The notes under the pieces are model-generated. The model worked only from the letters and a program-made list of their open reading frames with translations, was not told where the DNA came from and made no database searches. Source: Corynespora cassiicola (taxonomy: Eukaryota; Ascomycota; Dothideomycetes; Pleosporales; Corynesporascaceae). From it: DNA of 64,000 nt. The stretch covers positions 682,001-746,000 of the forward strand of contig JAEUWY010000001.1 in assembly GCA_022059125.1 (NCBI GenBank). The letters run 5' to 3'. A program made the position numbers and the translations under genes. Shown in pieces: positions 22,368 through 34,472 of this stretch. The first letter of the stretch is position 1. Each line of letters opens with the position of its first letter.

Positions 22368-23943
22368 TGGGAGCAGACTTTTTTTTTGGATGTTCCATTG
22401 CATTGCTAATTCTCTTGTCTTTGGCCTGCAGGCTCGCGCACCGGGAGGCTGAAAGCCCGGTTCCAAGACAAGTGCGAGTCATCTTGACGGCGGCGTCGCG
22501 GATATTCAGGCGAGACACATGGAAGGGGAATCCACAGGGGGCGAGCCATGGCCGTATACCTTTCCTTGACGGACGGATTGCTGGGTTCAAGACGGTCATA
22601 GAGGGTTGGGGTCTGTTCAGAGACATTGTCTCTGGTGTTTTGTCTCTGTTCTTGCTATGACACATGTCTTATGGCTTTGGTGCATGCGGCTGGAGAAGAG
22701 CAGGCGCTACGGGTGTTTTTAGAGCGGACGGTGTAATGGGCGCTTTTGGGCTTCTCTCTCTCTCTTGGATACTGCGGGTTTCTCTTATTGTTTTGTCTAC
22801 TTGTCTGTCCGGTCTATTCCCACCCAGTTATATACCGTAACTCGACGGCCTGTCCATCGGTTACAGAACAATCATCAATACGTTCAACACACAAGCGTGC
22901 GTTTTTGGGGGGCTCGATTGGTCATCTCCACACACTTGATGAGCTGGATAGGTACCACCAGTGCCCTGCCTCCACCAAGTGGTCAGAGCTGCAATGGCAA
23001 CTGCACCACCCGTCCCGCAACGTCCCTCGCCTGAAGGTGCCCCCTTCGCACAAAAAGAATCAAAAATTCCCCAGTTTAAAAAATTATCCTAAACAGTAGT
23101 CCCGGTTCCAACATGGCCCCCCCGATGACGCTATGGAGCTGGCGAGGTAGCGCACGTACCGTTGCGTCTCACCCGCGCTCGTCCCTCCTTCCCACTTCTC
23201 ACCGTTTAATGCAGCCAGATTGGGGGTCAAGACGTCCGAGCACCTTGCACCTTTTGCGCCCGCTCCGTTCCCGAACCTGATTAGGCAGCTGTGAAGCTTT
23301 GACGGAGGACCCGCAGTTTTCAATGGTTTTTGGCCTGGGTTACTCTTGTGGGAAGGAGGGGGGAAGCATCTCCTGGATGGACTCGAGGGCCATGGCGGGG
23401 CATGTGAGGCTCTGCAACCGCCAGCATGCTCCCTCCAGAACTGCAGTCCGTAGAATAGAGGCAGACACGAGTACCCTTATCCTCCCTTGAACAGAAGATC
23501 CCAATCACCAGACATTTCCAGTCCCATTCTTAGCATCCGACTCCCAGCTCAACTCACCTCGGCTCTCCCATCCCAAGCTCCACCAGACGCAAACCAACCC
23601 TCGAGTGGCTGGTGCCCCTCCCCTCCTTCCCTCTCTGCCTTGCACCGCCACGCCCGCCCGCCGCCATCTCGCCTCACGAGAAATGAGTGCCCCGCGGCCG
23701 CACGGACCAACGCCAGAGCGCGTCCCCTGGGATTGACTCAAGAGAATGTCCCACCTTGGCCCTCTCACAGTCATACTGCCACCACCACCACTCTTCCGAC
23801 CACGACCGAGCAAGACGCCTTCCTGTCTGACCACCACTGAACTTGATATCTTTCACCTCACAAAAACAGAGAAAAGGGACCTGCCGAGGTTCTTGACCTT
23901 TATAACCTTTATTTGAGCGTGGTGTGTGGGGTTTTGAGGCACC
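22368..23943. other. Intergenic region between rheb and seryl-tRNA synthetase
   Basis: About 1.6 kb. The first 300 bases are the probable rheb 3' UTR. Open frames around 22.75-23.1 kb and 23.5-23.85 kb look like noncoding composition. C-rich leader-like sequence precedes the synthetase start. No other gene is seen. Confidence 0.45.
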
Positions 23944-25779
23944 ATGTTGGACGTGTGAGTTTGCCTGCTCCCTTTTCCCTAGGATTGTGCTTTGGAGAGC
24001 GAATATCCTCTTCCCTGGCGGGAAAGGGACATTTTGCCCTTTTTTCCGGGCTTTTTCCCACCACGCATTGGATCAATGGATGGGTTGTACTGACAATTTT
24101 ACTTTGATTTGCAGAAACGACTTCATTGCCGAGCGCGGCGGCAACCCGGAGAAGATCCGCGAGTCTCAGCGCAAGAGGCACGCCAATGTCGAGATTGTGG
24201 ATGAGATTATCAGCGATTTCGAGGATCACCGACAGAGTATGTGCAGTTTCTTTTCTTTTTTTGGGGGGCGATTGGGGACAGGTCCCAGGAGCGACAGGAA
24301 ATGACCGAGTCATACTTTGGGAGAAGGATTGGCCTAGAAAAAAACCTGGGAAACAGTGCTAACCAGAATACAGCCCAGTATGCCGCCACCCAAATCGGTT
24401 CGCAGATAAACGGACTCCAGAAGCAGGTTGGACAGAAGAAAAAGGCCAAAGAGAATGCCGACGACCTCCTCGCCGAGATGGCAACACTCAAGGACCAGAA
24501 AAAGGCAAGGGAAGAGGAGGCTGCTCAGAAGCTTGTCAAGCTCAACGCAAAGGCCAAGACCATTGGAAACTACGTCCACCCCGATGTCCCCATCTCCGAC
24601 AACGAGGACAACAACAAGGTCCTCAAGACCTGGGCGCCAGAGGGAAAGAAGGCGGAGCCGCTAAAGGAGGGAATTCCGCACCATGGTGTGTTGGCGAGGC
24701 TCGACGGATACGACTCGGAGCGTGGTGTCAAGATTGTCGGACACAGGGGCTACTGCTTGACCGGCTACGGATTGTTCCTCAATCTGGCGCTAATCAACTA
24801 TGGGCTGGAGTTCTTGTTCAACAAGGGATACACGCCCAATCAGCCCCCTTTCTGTAAGTCGGGAGAAATCCATCTTTGTCGAGCATCCACTAACAACAAT
24901 CTCAGTCATGCTTAGGGATCAGATGGCAAAGACGGCACAGCTTTCCGACTTTGATGAGGAGCTGTACAAGGTCACCGAGAACAAGGACAAGCCCGAGACG
25001 GACAAGTACCTGATTGCCACCTCAGAACAGCCCATTTCCGCCCTGCACTCCGAGGAGTGGCTCGAGGGCAAGAACCTCCCCATCAAATACGCCGGTTACT
25101 CGACCAACTTCCGCAAGGAGGCTGGCTCCCACGGAAAGGATGCTTGGGGTATCTTCCGGATACACCAGTTTGAGAAGGTCGAGCAGTTCCTCATCACACA
25201 CCCCGAGAAGTCGTGGGAAGCATTCGACGAGATGCTGGCCACCTCGGAAGAGTTCTACCAGAGCTTGGGCCTGCCATACCAGGTCATCAGCATCGTCTCG
25301 GGAGCGCTGAGTATGTTGAACCTTTTGCATACGCCCATTTGTCCAGGCTAATTCATGATTCTAGACAACGCCGCCTCCATGAAGCGCGACCTCGAGGCCT
25401 GGTTCCCCGTCACCGGCGGCGGCGAATACAAGGAGCTCGTCTCCATCAGCAACTGCACAGACTACCAGACGCGCGAGCTCGAGATTCGATTCGGCGTCAA
25501 GAAGCAGACCTCGACCCGCAAGGAGTATGTGCACGCTCTGAACGGCACCCGTACGTATCTCCATCCTGCACAATGTGAAGACTTACTTCCCGCTGACGTT
25601 CTTGTCTAGTCTGCGCCACCGAGAGGACGCTCTGCTGCCTGCTCGAGAACTTCCAGACTCCCGAGGGCTTCAACGTGCCCAAGGTGCTGCAGAAATACAT
25701 CCCCGGACAGCCCGAGTTTTTGCCGTTTGTCAAGGAGTGGAAAAACCCCGAGAAGCCTCTTCCCACCAGGACGAAATAG
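23944..25779 (+). CDS. SES1: Cytosolic seryl-tRNA synthetase
   Basis: Class II aminoacyl-tRNA synthetase that charges tRNA-Ser. Exons 23944-23954, 24115-24236, 24374-24853, 24906-25310, 25365-25550 and 25610-25779 give 457 aa, close to the yeast length. The first coding exon has 11 nt (MLDV split across the intron), which fits the family beginning [16 protein letters not shown]. Residues ~30-110 form the coiled-coil tRNA-binding arm ([17 protein letters not shown]). Motif 2 is in [17 protein letters not shown] and motif 3 in [18 protein letters not shown]. There is no mitochondrial presequence, so the protein is cytosolic. Intron phases all agree. Confidence 0.95.
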
Positions 25780-26500
25780 ACGATGCGATGGGGCTTGGCT
25801 GAAATGGACTAGGGGTCTGAGTACGGATCATGAGATGGATGGATGGCGAGTTTGCGAGTTGGCAATCTAGTGGGTCATGGACGTATAGGTGGGTGGGTGG
25901 GTAAGATTAGGATGCCATGCCATCTCTTCCCCTTGCCTTGCCATCAATTCTTTTACAGGGTTTGCAGGGTGGAAGAATAGAAACTCAACAGGCTTTTTTC
26001 TTTTCACTTCCTTTCACTCCGCTTTATATTGCGATTTGTGGTCTTGATATCTATTTTGCCCTCCATAGTGTGTCTGTTGTCTTGAAGGGAACCCACACCC
26101 GCGCCCGCACCCGCACCCGCACCCGGAGATGGGGAGAGGACTGTGTGATGTCTAGCAAGCACACTCTAATCAACGACGGCAGGATAATGCATTGTCGGCT
26201 CCACAATCAACTTGGCCGCTCAGAAAAAAGGACAGTAAGCTGTCAACGCGAGAGGATACCATGGCATTGGGAAAGTTGGCTTTGGAGCCGACAGAGCTCT
26301 ACGTGGCCGTCACCATCCCTTCAGACATCTGGGCATTGGTCAAGAGCGTCGTCCTCCCTCCCCAACAGCTCAATCCTCACAAAAAGACGTCACCACATGC
26401 GCTGCGAAATCTCCAAAGCACAACGATTGAACAGGTGGATGTATTCAAGAACAGTCTACAGCATCATTCTGCGCTCTGCTCTGGGGCGCGGGGCCACCTT

Positions 26501-26637
26501 TTACTTACCGCTAAAGCCGCCGTCCTTGACCTCGACATCCTCCTCCTCCTCATTGATTTTATTATTATTATTCTTCTTCTTCTTCTTCTTCTTCTTCTCC
26601 TTCTTCTTGACCCTTTCGGCCGCGGGATGGGGGAAGG
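26501..26637 (-). pseudogene. Possible 3' exon remnant, Lys-rich then acidic
   Basis: After a CCCCCTAG acceptor, a minus-strand frame reads FPHPAAERVKKKEK, a Lys run from a TTC microsatellite, four Asn and an acidic end EEEEDVEVKDGGFSGK, then TAA. The final codons overlap a GTAAGT, so the exon could also continue. A Gln/Arg-rich stretch ending in a GTATGC donor lies just upstream (about 26795-26741) and splices to it in frame. No start codon is convincing. It may be the 3' end of a zinc-knuckle gene broken by the AT-rich block. Unrecognised. Confidence 0.3.
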
Positions 26638-27297
26638 CTAGGGGGTTACATTAGTCAGGGGTACGTACAGTACGCACAAGCTCGAAAGCATCGGAACCAG
26701 GCGAAATGGGTAGACTGTGCAGCAGGGGAGGGTGCATACCCGAGCGGCGGCGCTGCTGCTGCTGCTGCTCCCTCTGCACATCCGGTTGGAAAGCGTGCTG
26801 TGGAGACCGGCATAGTGCGAATTATAACTCTAGGCTTTTTGCAGCCATAAAATCGGCGTCGAGGCGAGGGTCGGCAGCGTTCAACGCAAGAACGATGGCA
26901 GTAAGTGGCTGTGGGAAACGCGGTGATGGGCGCTGAGCCTTATTCTCTCTTGTTATTAGGAAGTGACTGGTTTTTTGAATCTATTGTAGAAAGTGTTTAA
27001 ATTTAAAAGAGCAATTTATAACCTTGGTAACTATCTCTTTATACAAATAAAAAACTAGAGAAGTAGATGTAAGTGTTTAGCTATTGTTGTCGTTAATAAA
27101 AGATGAAAGATTATGCACTAGACAACGTTAGAGATGAATTACCATCTGCCGACAGCACATATACACTTTTATAGTAACGCTAAAAGTACCTAAGCAGCTT
27201 GTTAGCGGGCCTGCCCTACTCAAACTAGGAATTAACGTGCGGCGTCAACCTCGTCAATAGAAAGCGCAGGAGTCTAACCAACAGCGAAGTTGTCTAT

Positions 27298-27563
27298 CTA
27301 GACCCACAGTATTAGTCCCAGATTGCTGTGCAGGCCGCACAAAAGGCGGCATAGAAGAAGGAGAGGGGTGTGAAAGGCATGCCGGGCAACCGACAAACAT
27401 CCCCCACACCCCCCATCTCGTGGACAAAGACTCGCCGTGTTGGCGCCGAGGCGGTGCAAGCTGGCTTGCAGGTCCGACATGCCCTGCAGGCACTCGGAGG
27501 TGCGGTGGCCGCGCTGGCCGCACTTGGAGCACTTGGGGGCGGACGCTGGAGCCACGTGAGCTA
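27298..27563 (-). pseudogene. CCHC zinc-knuckle gene fragment
   Basis: A minus-strand frame encodes CSKCGQRGHRTSEC, a textbook CCHC zinc knuckle (C-x2-C-x4-H-x4-C) as found in RNA-binding proteins. It is preceded by a possible AG acceptor (GAAAGCATAG) and no in-frame ATG. The frame degenerates into junk-like sequence after about 40 codons and abuts AT-rich DNA. It is either an internal exon of a gene whose other parts I cannot join, or a relic. The motif itself is clear; the gene status is not. Confidence 0.4.
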
Positions 27564-28970
27564 TGCTTTCACTACTTGGGTACCTAGGTAGGTATGATGA
27601 TTTGGTTTGGGGGATTGAGGGAGGAGGGGGGTGGGAAAGTGTTTTGAAGGCTCTACAATGGACTTACTGTCGGGCGGTGGGCGGGCACGAGTTCAGTGGG
27701 TGCGCTTGTTGTTGCTATTGCTGGAGAGAGGAAATGCGATCAAGAAGAAACAGATATATAACCTTCCTCCAGCGCAACTACCCCCTAACTCACTGAACAC
27801 GAAGGTGCAGTTTCAGTAAATGTACGAACACGCTAGATATCTGAGCTGGGGGTTTGGACTGCATCTGAATACTAGTTCCATGAGCTGTTTGGCATGAGAG
27901 GATATTAGTTGCTACCCTAGGTCTGGTTATCTATAGGTCTTGCACCTGACTGATGATAATTGTAGGTTGTGTCTCCCAGCACGGGATATTTTGGCTTCAT
28001 TATTTTTTGCCAATCATAATTTGGATGGTACATCTGATATTCAATTGGTTATTTTATCCTTGAATAGGTGTGGTTGATGTTTAGCGTACCTGTCAAAGAC
28101 ATGTATGTCTACTAACGACTGAAGGATTTGCAAATCAACTCGTTTTCTAACTCCAGTGGGAAGTTTTAACAATATGTTATGGCGGCTTTGCACTGCTTTC
28201 TTCCTCTGCAACCGCAACCTTGAGCATGAAACCACCTCTCGGACGGGATTGCAGCAGCATCACTCCATGTGCTCCTTGCTGTGTTTTCTGAGCAATTAGT
28301 TTGGCCTTGCTTGCCGAAGAGATGTGCGTAGTGCCGTCTAAAGCTTTATCGGCTCCACAATAAACTTAGCTTAGATATCGTTATCACGCGCTAGATGCCT
28401 GAAGTTGGGGGAAGACTGCATGGACAATCAACATCCGATAGCTGATACCGATATGACCAAAAGGATTGCCACGTTACGTCATACTGAGCATAGGAAGTCG
28501 GACGGGGGTTTGATAATTGACGGTCGATATAGACCATGTCCATTGTGATTAGAGTCGGGTATTGCTTTCTTGTTGCTCTCGGTTCCATTTCTGCTGCTAC
28601 TGCTGCTGTTGTTCATGACTGACTAGGTCTTGTTATCGTCTTCGGCATATAAGTCAAGGTAATTGACATCACCAAAAATATCTCTCGAATGCGCCAAGGT
28701 TGGTAGTGCAGTCGATCATTTTTCATTGATCCTAGGGAGGAATCTTGATTGATTTTGCCATTGTCGTGTTTTTACCGAAAAGCAATGGACACCGTGAACC
28801 AGCCAGAACATGCCATGACAAGGGAGGGAGGCGAACCGGCCAGGAAATGTGGTAGTTGTAGCCTCCCACCCAACATCTCGTCGTTCGGTTTACCGGGTTT
28901 ACGCCTCGCCCACGAACCACCGATCCCTTCAGCTACCTGACCACCCTTCGCCGTTATCCCGTGGAAGAAA

Positions 28971-29839
28971 TTATATCGAAGAAGGGTAAAGCATGACGCG
29001 GACGGAAGCACCCTGCACTGTTGTTAGATGTATATGGTTGGGCGGTCGTCTAGTGGGACGTACGAAGCTCTGGGGAGGAAGGTTGGACCTGAACTTGGCG
29101 CGGACAGCACCGGAGTTGCCGTGAGGGCGGGTGACCTGTGAAGCGGTTAGATTGAGCCCATCCCAAACAAGACGCAAGACCACCAACCTTGCCCCAGATG
29201 ACCCTGATCTTAGATCCCCGCACGGAGCGCTGAGCGCGGTAGACGTATGCTACGCGCTTACCGGCGTACCATTGTGCAGCGGCCTTGTCGTCGACGCCCT
29301 CAAGCTTGAGGAGGGAGGTGCCGGGGTTGGTGTTGCGCTTTCTGCGACTCGTTAGGCTTGGTTCCGTGTGCGCATGGGGGAGAGACTGTACCCTCGCTGG
29401 TAGGAAATGTGCTTTCCCCTACGCCATGCATGTTAGCCATCGTTCTTGATCGATCGGTTCGAGGCGGTGTGGAGTCGTCCAGCGGCAGGCCATCCAGCAT
29501 CGTGCTTCCTATTCCAACATTTCCTGGCGACGGCAACTGCATTCCTCCATCCTTTACAAGGCTCCAAACACCTCCACCATGGAACACAGCCGTCGCTCGG
29601 TCTTGCGGATCGGGAGCACGAAGTTGGATTGGGCGGCGGCGGCAGTCGAGATGGCGGGACGGCGGAGGGATCAGACTCACTTCACGTAGACTGGAGAGAC
29701 ACCATGTTAGCCTATGAATATTCCTGACCACGGCCGAGTGCAGGGCGGCAAGCGACTTGAGGATTCAGAGTCGAGCAGCGCACACAGAGGAATGGAAATT
29801 CGGGGGGAGCGACTTACGGCGGTGGGACTTGTCGGACAT
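28971..29839 (-). CDS. rpl33: 60S ribosomal protein L33 (L35Ae family)
   Basis: Structural protein of the cytosolic large subunit. Six exons: 29839-29818, 29690-29681, 29418-29392, 29341-29188, 29135-29064 and 29012-28971, giving 108 aa (yeast 107). Exon 2 has only 10 nt and exon 3 only 27 nt; together exons 1-3 encode [20 protein letters not shown]. Exon 4 carries [19 protein letters not shown] and the [20 protein letters not shown] core, and exon 5 the [19 protein letters not shown] signature. The protein ends [12 protein letters not shown]. Phases agree at all five introns. CACGTG and CCAAT elements lie 168-208 bases upstream, as at rps1. Confidence 0.94.
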
Positions 29840-31601
29840 GGCGAACAGTTCCTGACCTCGTAAATGTGTATGGAATGGGTGTCGAGACCGGCGTCGAGTT
29901 GGGAGTTGCTGCGGGTTAGTATCTATGGCATCGTCTTGCCTCGAAATCTTCAAAGTGCGCTGGACGAGCTCGGTGGTGCCAAGCGTTCGCTTAGCGAGAG
30001 CGAGTTGCACGTGACCGGGCTTGGTGAACGCCCGACGACGGACCAATCAAGCGGCGGTGCTCCAGCGTGCTCCAGCGCGCTCAACAATCACCACACGACG
30101 CCTGCACGGCTCTTGTTGCACTGCATTGGCGTGCGGCCGCCGATATTGGCATCCATCAAACTTGCATTCAACCCTCGGGGAAGCAGTCGCCTTCATGATT
30201 TGTGCGCGTAGCTGGCTCAGCTGTTGCCTGCTCATCATGGCCTGCCCGCCCCCTCGCGGCTCGAGCAAGGCGGGAGGTATGGTGAGTATCAGGGCACGGC
30301 AGCTCGGGCTATCATCTGGCCTACCTTTCCCCGATGCTCGCGGGCGGGCTATCAGGGCCCTGGGGCTGGCATCCCACGAGCGGCATGCCCCAAACGGGCG
30401 GGCTGACTTGCCATGACGAAACCACGCCCAGGGCACCGTGGGCAGCCCTCCGCCCAGGTACGGTACAGCTCAATCTCTTCGCGTCACGTCGACCATCGGC
30501 CACCAACAACGGGCAATGTCGACAGCTCCGAGGGTCGGAAAGGCTCCCACCGGCGAGTGGGATGACGGCTAAGCGAGCGCTGGGCCTCGACGAGTGGAGG
30601 AAATTTAAATGTGGACTACTACGGGCAGAGGTGCAGAGGTGCAGCCGTACAGGCCGGGCAGGCCGGGCAGGCCGCCAGAGCCTCGCCATACTATGTCGGC
30701 CTAGGGCCTCAACAGTGCATTGCTTTGCCATAGGCCCTGGGCAGAGGGGGGCCGGAGGATTGCTGGCGGGCTGTATGCTGGCGGGCTGCTGGCTGCTGCT
30801 GGAGGCATTACTACATTCCTCTACGAGATGGAATGGCCCCTGGGGCTGGCCTGCTATCACGGGCAGCCGGGATTCGGAGCTCTTGGTATAACTAATTGAT
30901 TGACTGCTGGACCGCGCTGGACCGCCCGTAGGGGAGCCGCTGTTGGAGTGAAGCGCTGTGCACGCCTTCGGGCAGCGGCCTGCGACCTGCGACGGGACCT
31001 GAGACGGGCAGCTCAGGCGGCAGCTCAGCGGCAGCTCAGGCGACGGCCTCCCTACGGCGGTGATTCAGGGCGGCGATTCAGAGACGTCTGAGATGGGCAG
31101 CAGGACGGCGCGGCGGTGCGATGGCGGGGTCGTCCGTGACTCTCGGCGTTAAGTAAACCTTGAGGCCAGCGGAGATCGTGGGTTTGGCTGGCGCCGGAAA
31201 TGCTTTGAAAGACAGGCTGCGGCTTAGTGATGGTCCATGACCTTGCACGCGGGCCCAGATCCCTTATAACCCGCGGCTTCCTATGCACTGCCAGTGAAGC
31301 CGTCTTCCAGTCTTTCCGCACCCTTTGCTTGCCCGTCGCCCCATCGCCCTGCCTATCATAGCCGCCATCTGTTGCGGAGCTCTCTAGCGGCAGCTCCAAC
31401 GTCACCACCCCGTCGCCAACTGAGGCCCTGGACCAACTGCCCCACCACGCAGAGCTTTCTTCAACGACGACACCGCATCCGCTGCCATCCGCTATCTCAG
31501 TACAAGAGCATTGCCAGCTGCTGCCCCTCTTCCCCTCGTGCACTCATTAATTGGCCCTTCGACGACGCCCTGAACGCAATCCCCCCCGCATCACGAGCAC
31601 C
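29840..31601. other. Divergent intergenic region between rpl33 and G6PD
   Basis: About 1.8 kb, GC-rich. It holds short repeats such as GGCCGGGCA (30654-30673), GCGGGCTG (30766-30790) and CAGCTCAGGCGG-like units (31008-31045). The rpl33 promoter motifs are at 30007-30047. The last 250 bases are C-rich leader-like sequence before G6PD. No gene is seen. Confidence 0.45.
30007..30047. promoter_or_regulatory. CACGTG element and CCAAT box upstream of rpl33
   Basis: GCACGTGACC at 30007-30016 is the reverse complement of the 10-base element upstream of rps1 and sits at nearly the same distance from the start (168-177 bases). CCAATCA follows at 30043-30049. The match is direct; Cbf1-like and HAP binding is inferred. 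Confidence 0.5.
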
Positions 31602-33617
31602 ATGGCCAACACCATGATCCAGCCAGAGGTCGAGGCCAATGCCGGGTAGGTTGCGCTCCTCTCTGTCCCACGCAGCCCCCCGCCCGCCCTCCGCCGTCCG
31701 AACGCCGTCCTGCCGTGCGCTGCGAGCCTGGGAATCGACCGTGCCGTGCGCCGCAGGAGGGGCAGGCCGGCACTTTTGGGGGCGGCTGGCGGGGTCCATC
31801 TGGCCTGGAGCCATCGGAAGAATCGAGGCTGATAATGGTGCACGCGCAGAACCCTCGAGCTCAAGGACAACACCATCATTGTGGTCCTGGGCGCCTCTGG
31901 CGATTTGGCCAAGAAGAAGACGGTGAGTGCCCGCCCTGCCCGTCTCAACAAGTCCAAACTGACTCGCGCCTAGTTCCCCGCACTCTTCGGTCTGGTGAGT
32001 AGACAGACAGCAGCAGCCGACAGTCTGGCGCGCTACGTGAGCTAACCCCTCCACCAGTACCGCAACAACTACCTGCCCAAAAATGTAAAGATTGTCGGAT
32101 ATGCGCGGACGAAGATGGACCACGAGGAGTACCTGAAGCGCGTCAAATCGTACATCAAGACGCCCACCAAGGACCTCGAGGACCAGCTCAACACCTTCTG
32201 CGGCTACTGCTCGTACATCTCGGGCCAGTACGACCAGGATGAGTCCTTCATCAACCTGCGGAAACACCTCGAGGAGCTCGAGAAGGGCCGCCCCGAGACG
32301 CACAGGGTCTTCTACATGGCCCTGCCCCCCAGTGTCTTCATCTCCGTCTCCCAGCAGCTCAAGCGCAACTGCTACCCCGAGAAGGGCATTGCCCGCGTCA
32401 TTGTGAGTGCGAGCCTGCTGCCGCTGCCGTGTGGATGCATTAGTAATGCGTGTGCGAACTAGGTTGAGAAGCCCTTTGGCAAGGACCTGGCCAGCTCCCG
32501 GGAGCTCCAGCGCGCCCTCGGCCCCGACTGGAAGGAGGACGAGCTCTTCCGTATTGACCACTACCTGGGCAAGGAGATGGTCAAGAACATCCTCATCCTG
32601 CGCTTTGGAAACGAGTTCTTCGGCGCGACCTGGAATAGGAACCACATCGACAATGTGCAGATCTCCTTCAAGGAGCCCTTCGGTACCGAGGGCCGCGGCG
32701 GCTACTTTGACGAGTTCGGCATCATCCGCGACGTTATGCAGAACCGTGAGTGCTGATGAACGTTGCGGGAGCGGCGGAGACTAACAGTGGGATAGATTTG
32801 TTGCAGGTCCTTACGCTCTTGACCATGGAGCGCCCCATCTCTTTCTCGGCCGAAGACATCCGTGATGAGAAGGTCCGCGTCCTCCGAGGAATGCCCGCCA
32901 TTGAGCCCAAGAACGTCATCATCGGCCAGTACGGCCGGTCGCTTAGTGGAGACAAGCCCGCCTACAAGGAGGATGACACAGTCCCCAAGGATTCGCGGTG
33001 CCCCACTTTTGCGTCCATGGTGGCCTACATCAAGAACGAGAGGTGGGATGGCGTGCCCTTCATCCTCAAGGCAGGAAAGGCTCTCAACGAGCAGAAGACG
33101 GAGGTGCGCATCCAGTTCAAGGATGTCACGTCGGGCATCTTCAAGGACATCCCCAGGAACGAGCTGGTCATCCGCGTCCAGCCCAACGAGAGCGTCTACA
33201 TCAAGATGAACTCGAAGCTGCCCGGCCTCAGCATGCAGACGGTCGTCACAGAGCTCGACCTGACGTACAGGCGGCGATTCTCGGACCTCAAGATCCCCGA
33301 GGCGTACGAGTCGCTCATCTTGGACGCGCTCAAGGGCGACCACTCCAACTTTGTGCGTGACGACGAGCTCGACGCCAGCTGGAGGATCTTCACGCCTCTG
33401 CTGCACTACCTGGATGACAACAAGGAGATCATCCCCATGGAGTACCCCTACGGCTCCCGTGGCCCTGCCGTGCTGGACGACTTCACGGCCTCTTACGGAT
33501 ACAAGTTCAGCGACGCAGCTGGTAAGTGATGATGGGCACGTGGATTGGAGAGTAGCGTGCTAACCAGAAGCTTGCACAGGCTACCAGTGGCCCATGTCCA
33601 ACACTGAGAAGTTGTAA
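31602..33617 (+). CDS. ZWF1: Glucose-6-phosphate 1-dehydrogenase
   Basis: First enzyme of the oxidative pentose phosphate pathway; makes cytosolic NADPH. Exons 31602-31645, 31850-31922, 31974-31994, 32058-32402, 32463-32745, 32796-33521 and 33580-33617 give 509 aa, normal for the family. The NADP-binding loop is [16 protein letters not shown], split by a 51-nt intron, and exon 3 has just 21 nt (FPALFGL). The active-site signature [13 protein letters not shown] is in exon 5. The C-terminal [12 protein letters not shown] is in the last exon. The start [15 protein letters not shown] is the only ATG of the first exon's open frame. The 5' part is intron-dense, as in other fungal G6PD genes. Recognition is secure. 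Confidence 0.96.
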
Positions 33618-34472
33618 ACCCGACGTGTTCGCGACAAAAGTTGATATTTTTGGCATCACGAAGGAGACAGGAATGATTGCGTAATGCGTGCGGCCCACGG
33701 GCCTCGACAAAGACGGACCCTATATCTCATAGACACTTGACGGAATGAATGAAATGGCTTATGACTGCCGCAGCCTGCCGTGAGGTGCCGTGACCTGGCC
33801 TGACGCGACCCCACTGGATGAATTTAGGGCTGAAAGTCCCTGAGATTACCCAAGACCCTTATTTTTTTTTGCCCCTCGCGGGTGCGCACATTTATCCGCG
33901 GGAATGCTCAGACTAGGCTCAGAATAGGCAGCACGTCGGAAAAGCAGGATGGACGGGGGGTGAAGGGAAAAACGCGTGCCTGCATGGCCGAAAGCGGAGG
34001 GGAGGTTGTGAAGGGGTGTGGCGGGTGTGGCTGGTGAGGGCGGCGCCACAGCACGGAGGGGACACGGGGAGGGGCTGGTGGGCGCTGGAGCGGAATTGCA
34101 TCATGCGCTCCCTCGAGAAATTTTTCGACACTGGCGCCGCCGTTGACTCAACCAGCCAACCACGGACGCGGAGTCAGAGGCTGCGGCTTCGAGAGGCTAC
34201 AAAGCTGGGCCGTCGCCTTCGCCTGGACAACCATTGCTCCATAGATCTGGTGTGCTGCTCGTCCATTGTTTGCCGCAAACCCTCGCCTTGCGCCTGCTCG
34301 TCACCCCGACACCAGGACCGGAGGCCCCGCTACCAATCTGCCCACCGCAAACACACACCACCTAATAAATTGACCCTCCCGCCGTGCCGCCGTGCATCCG
34401 TCTGAACTGACAACAGATACTCCCTTCGCGCCCGTACTTTTACCACGCCGTCCCTAGACGTTGACCCAGACC
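33618..34472. other. Intergenic region between G6PD and phosphoglycerate dehydrogenase
   Basis: 855 bases: the G6PD 3' UTR, then probable promoter and C-rich leader of the next gene. No gene, RNA or clear TATA box is seen. Confidence 0.45.

Larger units (their letters stand above)
26195..28370. repeat. 22-base direct repeat flanking the AT-rich locus
   Basis: 26195-26216 and 28349-28370 both start TCGGCTCCACAAT and match at 20 of 22 positions, in the same orientation, about 2.15 kb apart, on either side of the AT-rich blocks and the zinc-knuckle fragment. One difference is TG to TA, which RIP could produce; the other is not. Confidence 0.5.
25780..28970. other. Intergenic region with AT-rich decayed DNA
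   Basis: About 3.2 kb. Two AT-rich blocks (about 26950-27250 and 27800-28700) contrast with the GC-rich surroundings and look like old, mutated repeat DNA; no transposase or reverse transcriptase could be read in them. Between and beside them are fragments of possible minus-strand coding sequence (listed separately). A 22-base near-identical direct repeat lies at 26195-26216 and 28349-28370. Confidence 0.45.

Noticed and set aside
31497..32645. Long minus-strand frame across G6PD
   Set aside because: Antisense shadow of the G6PD exons and introns.
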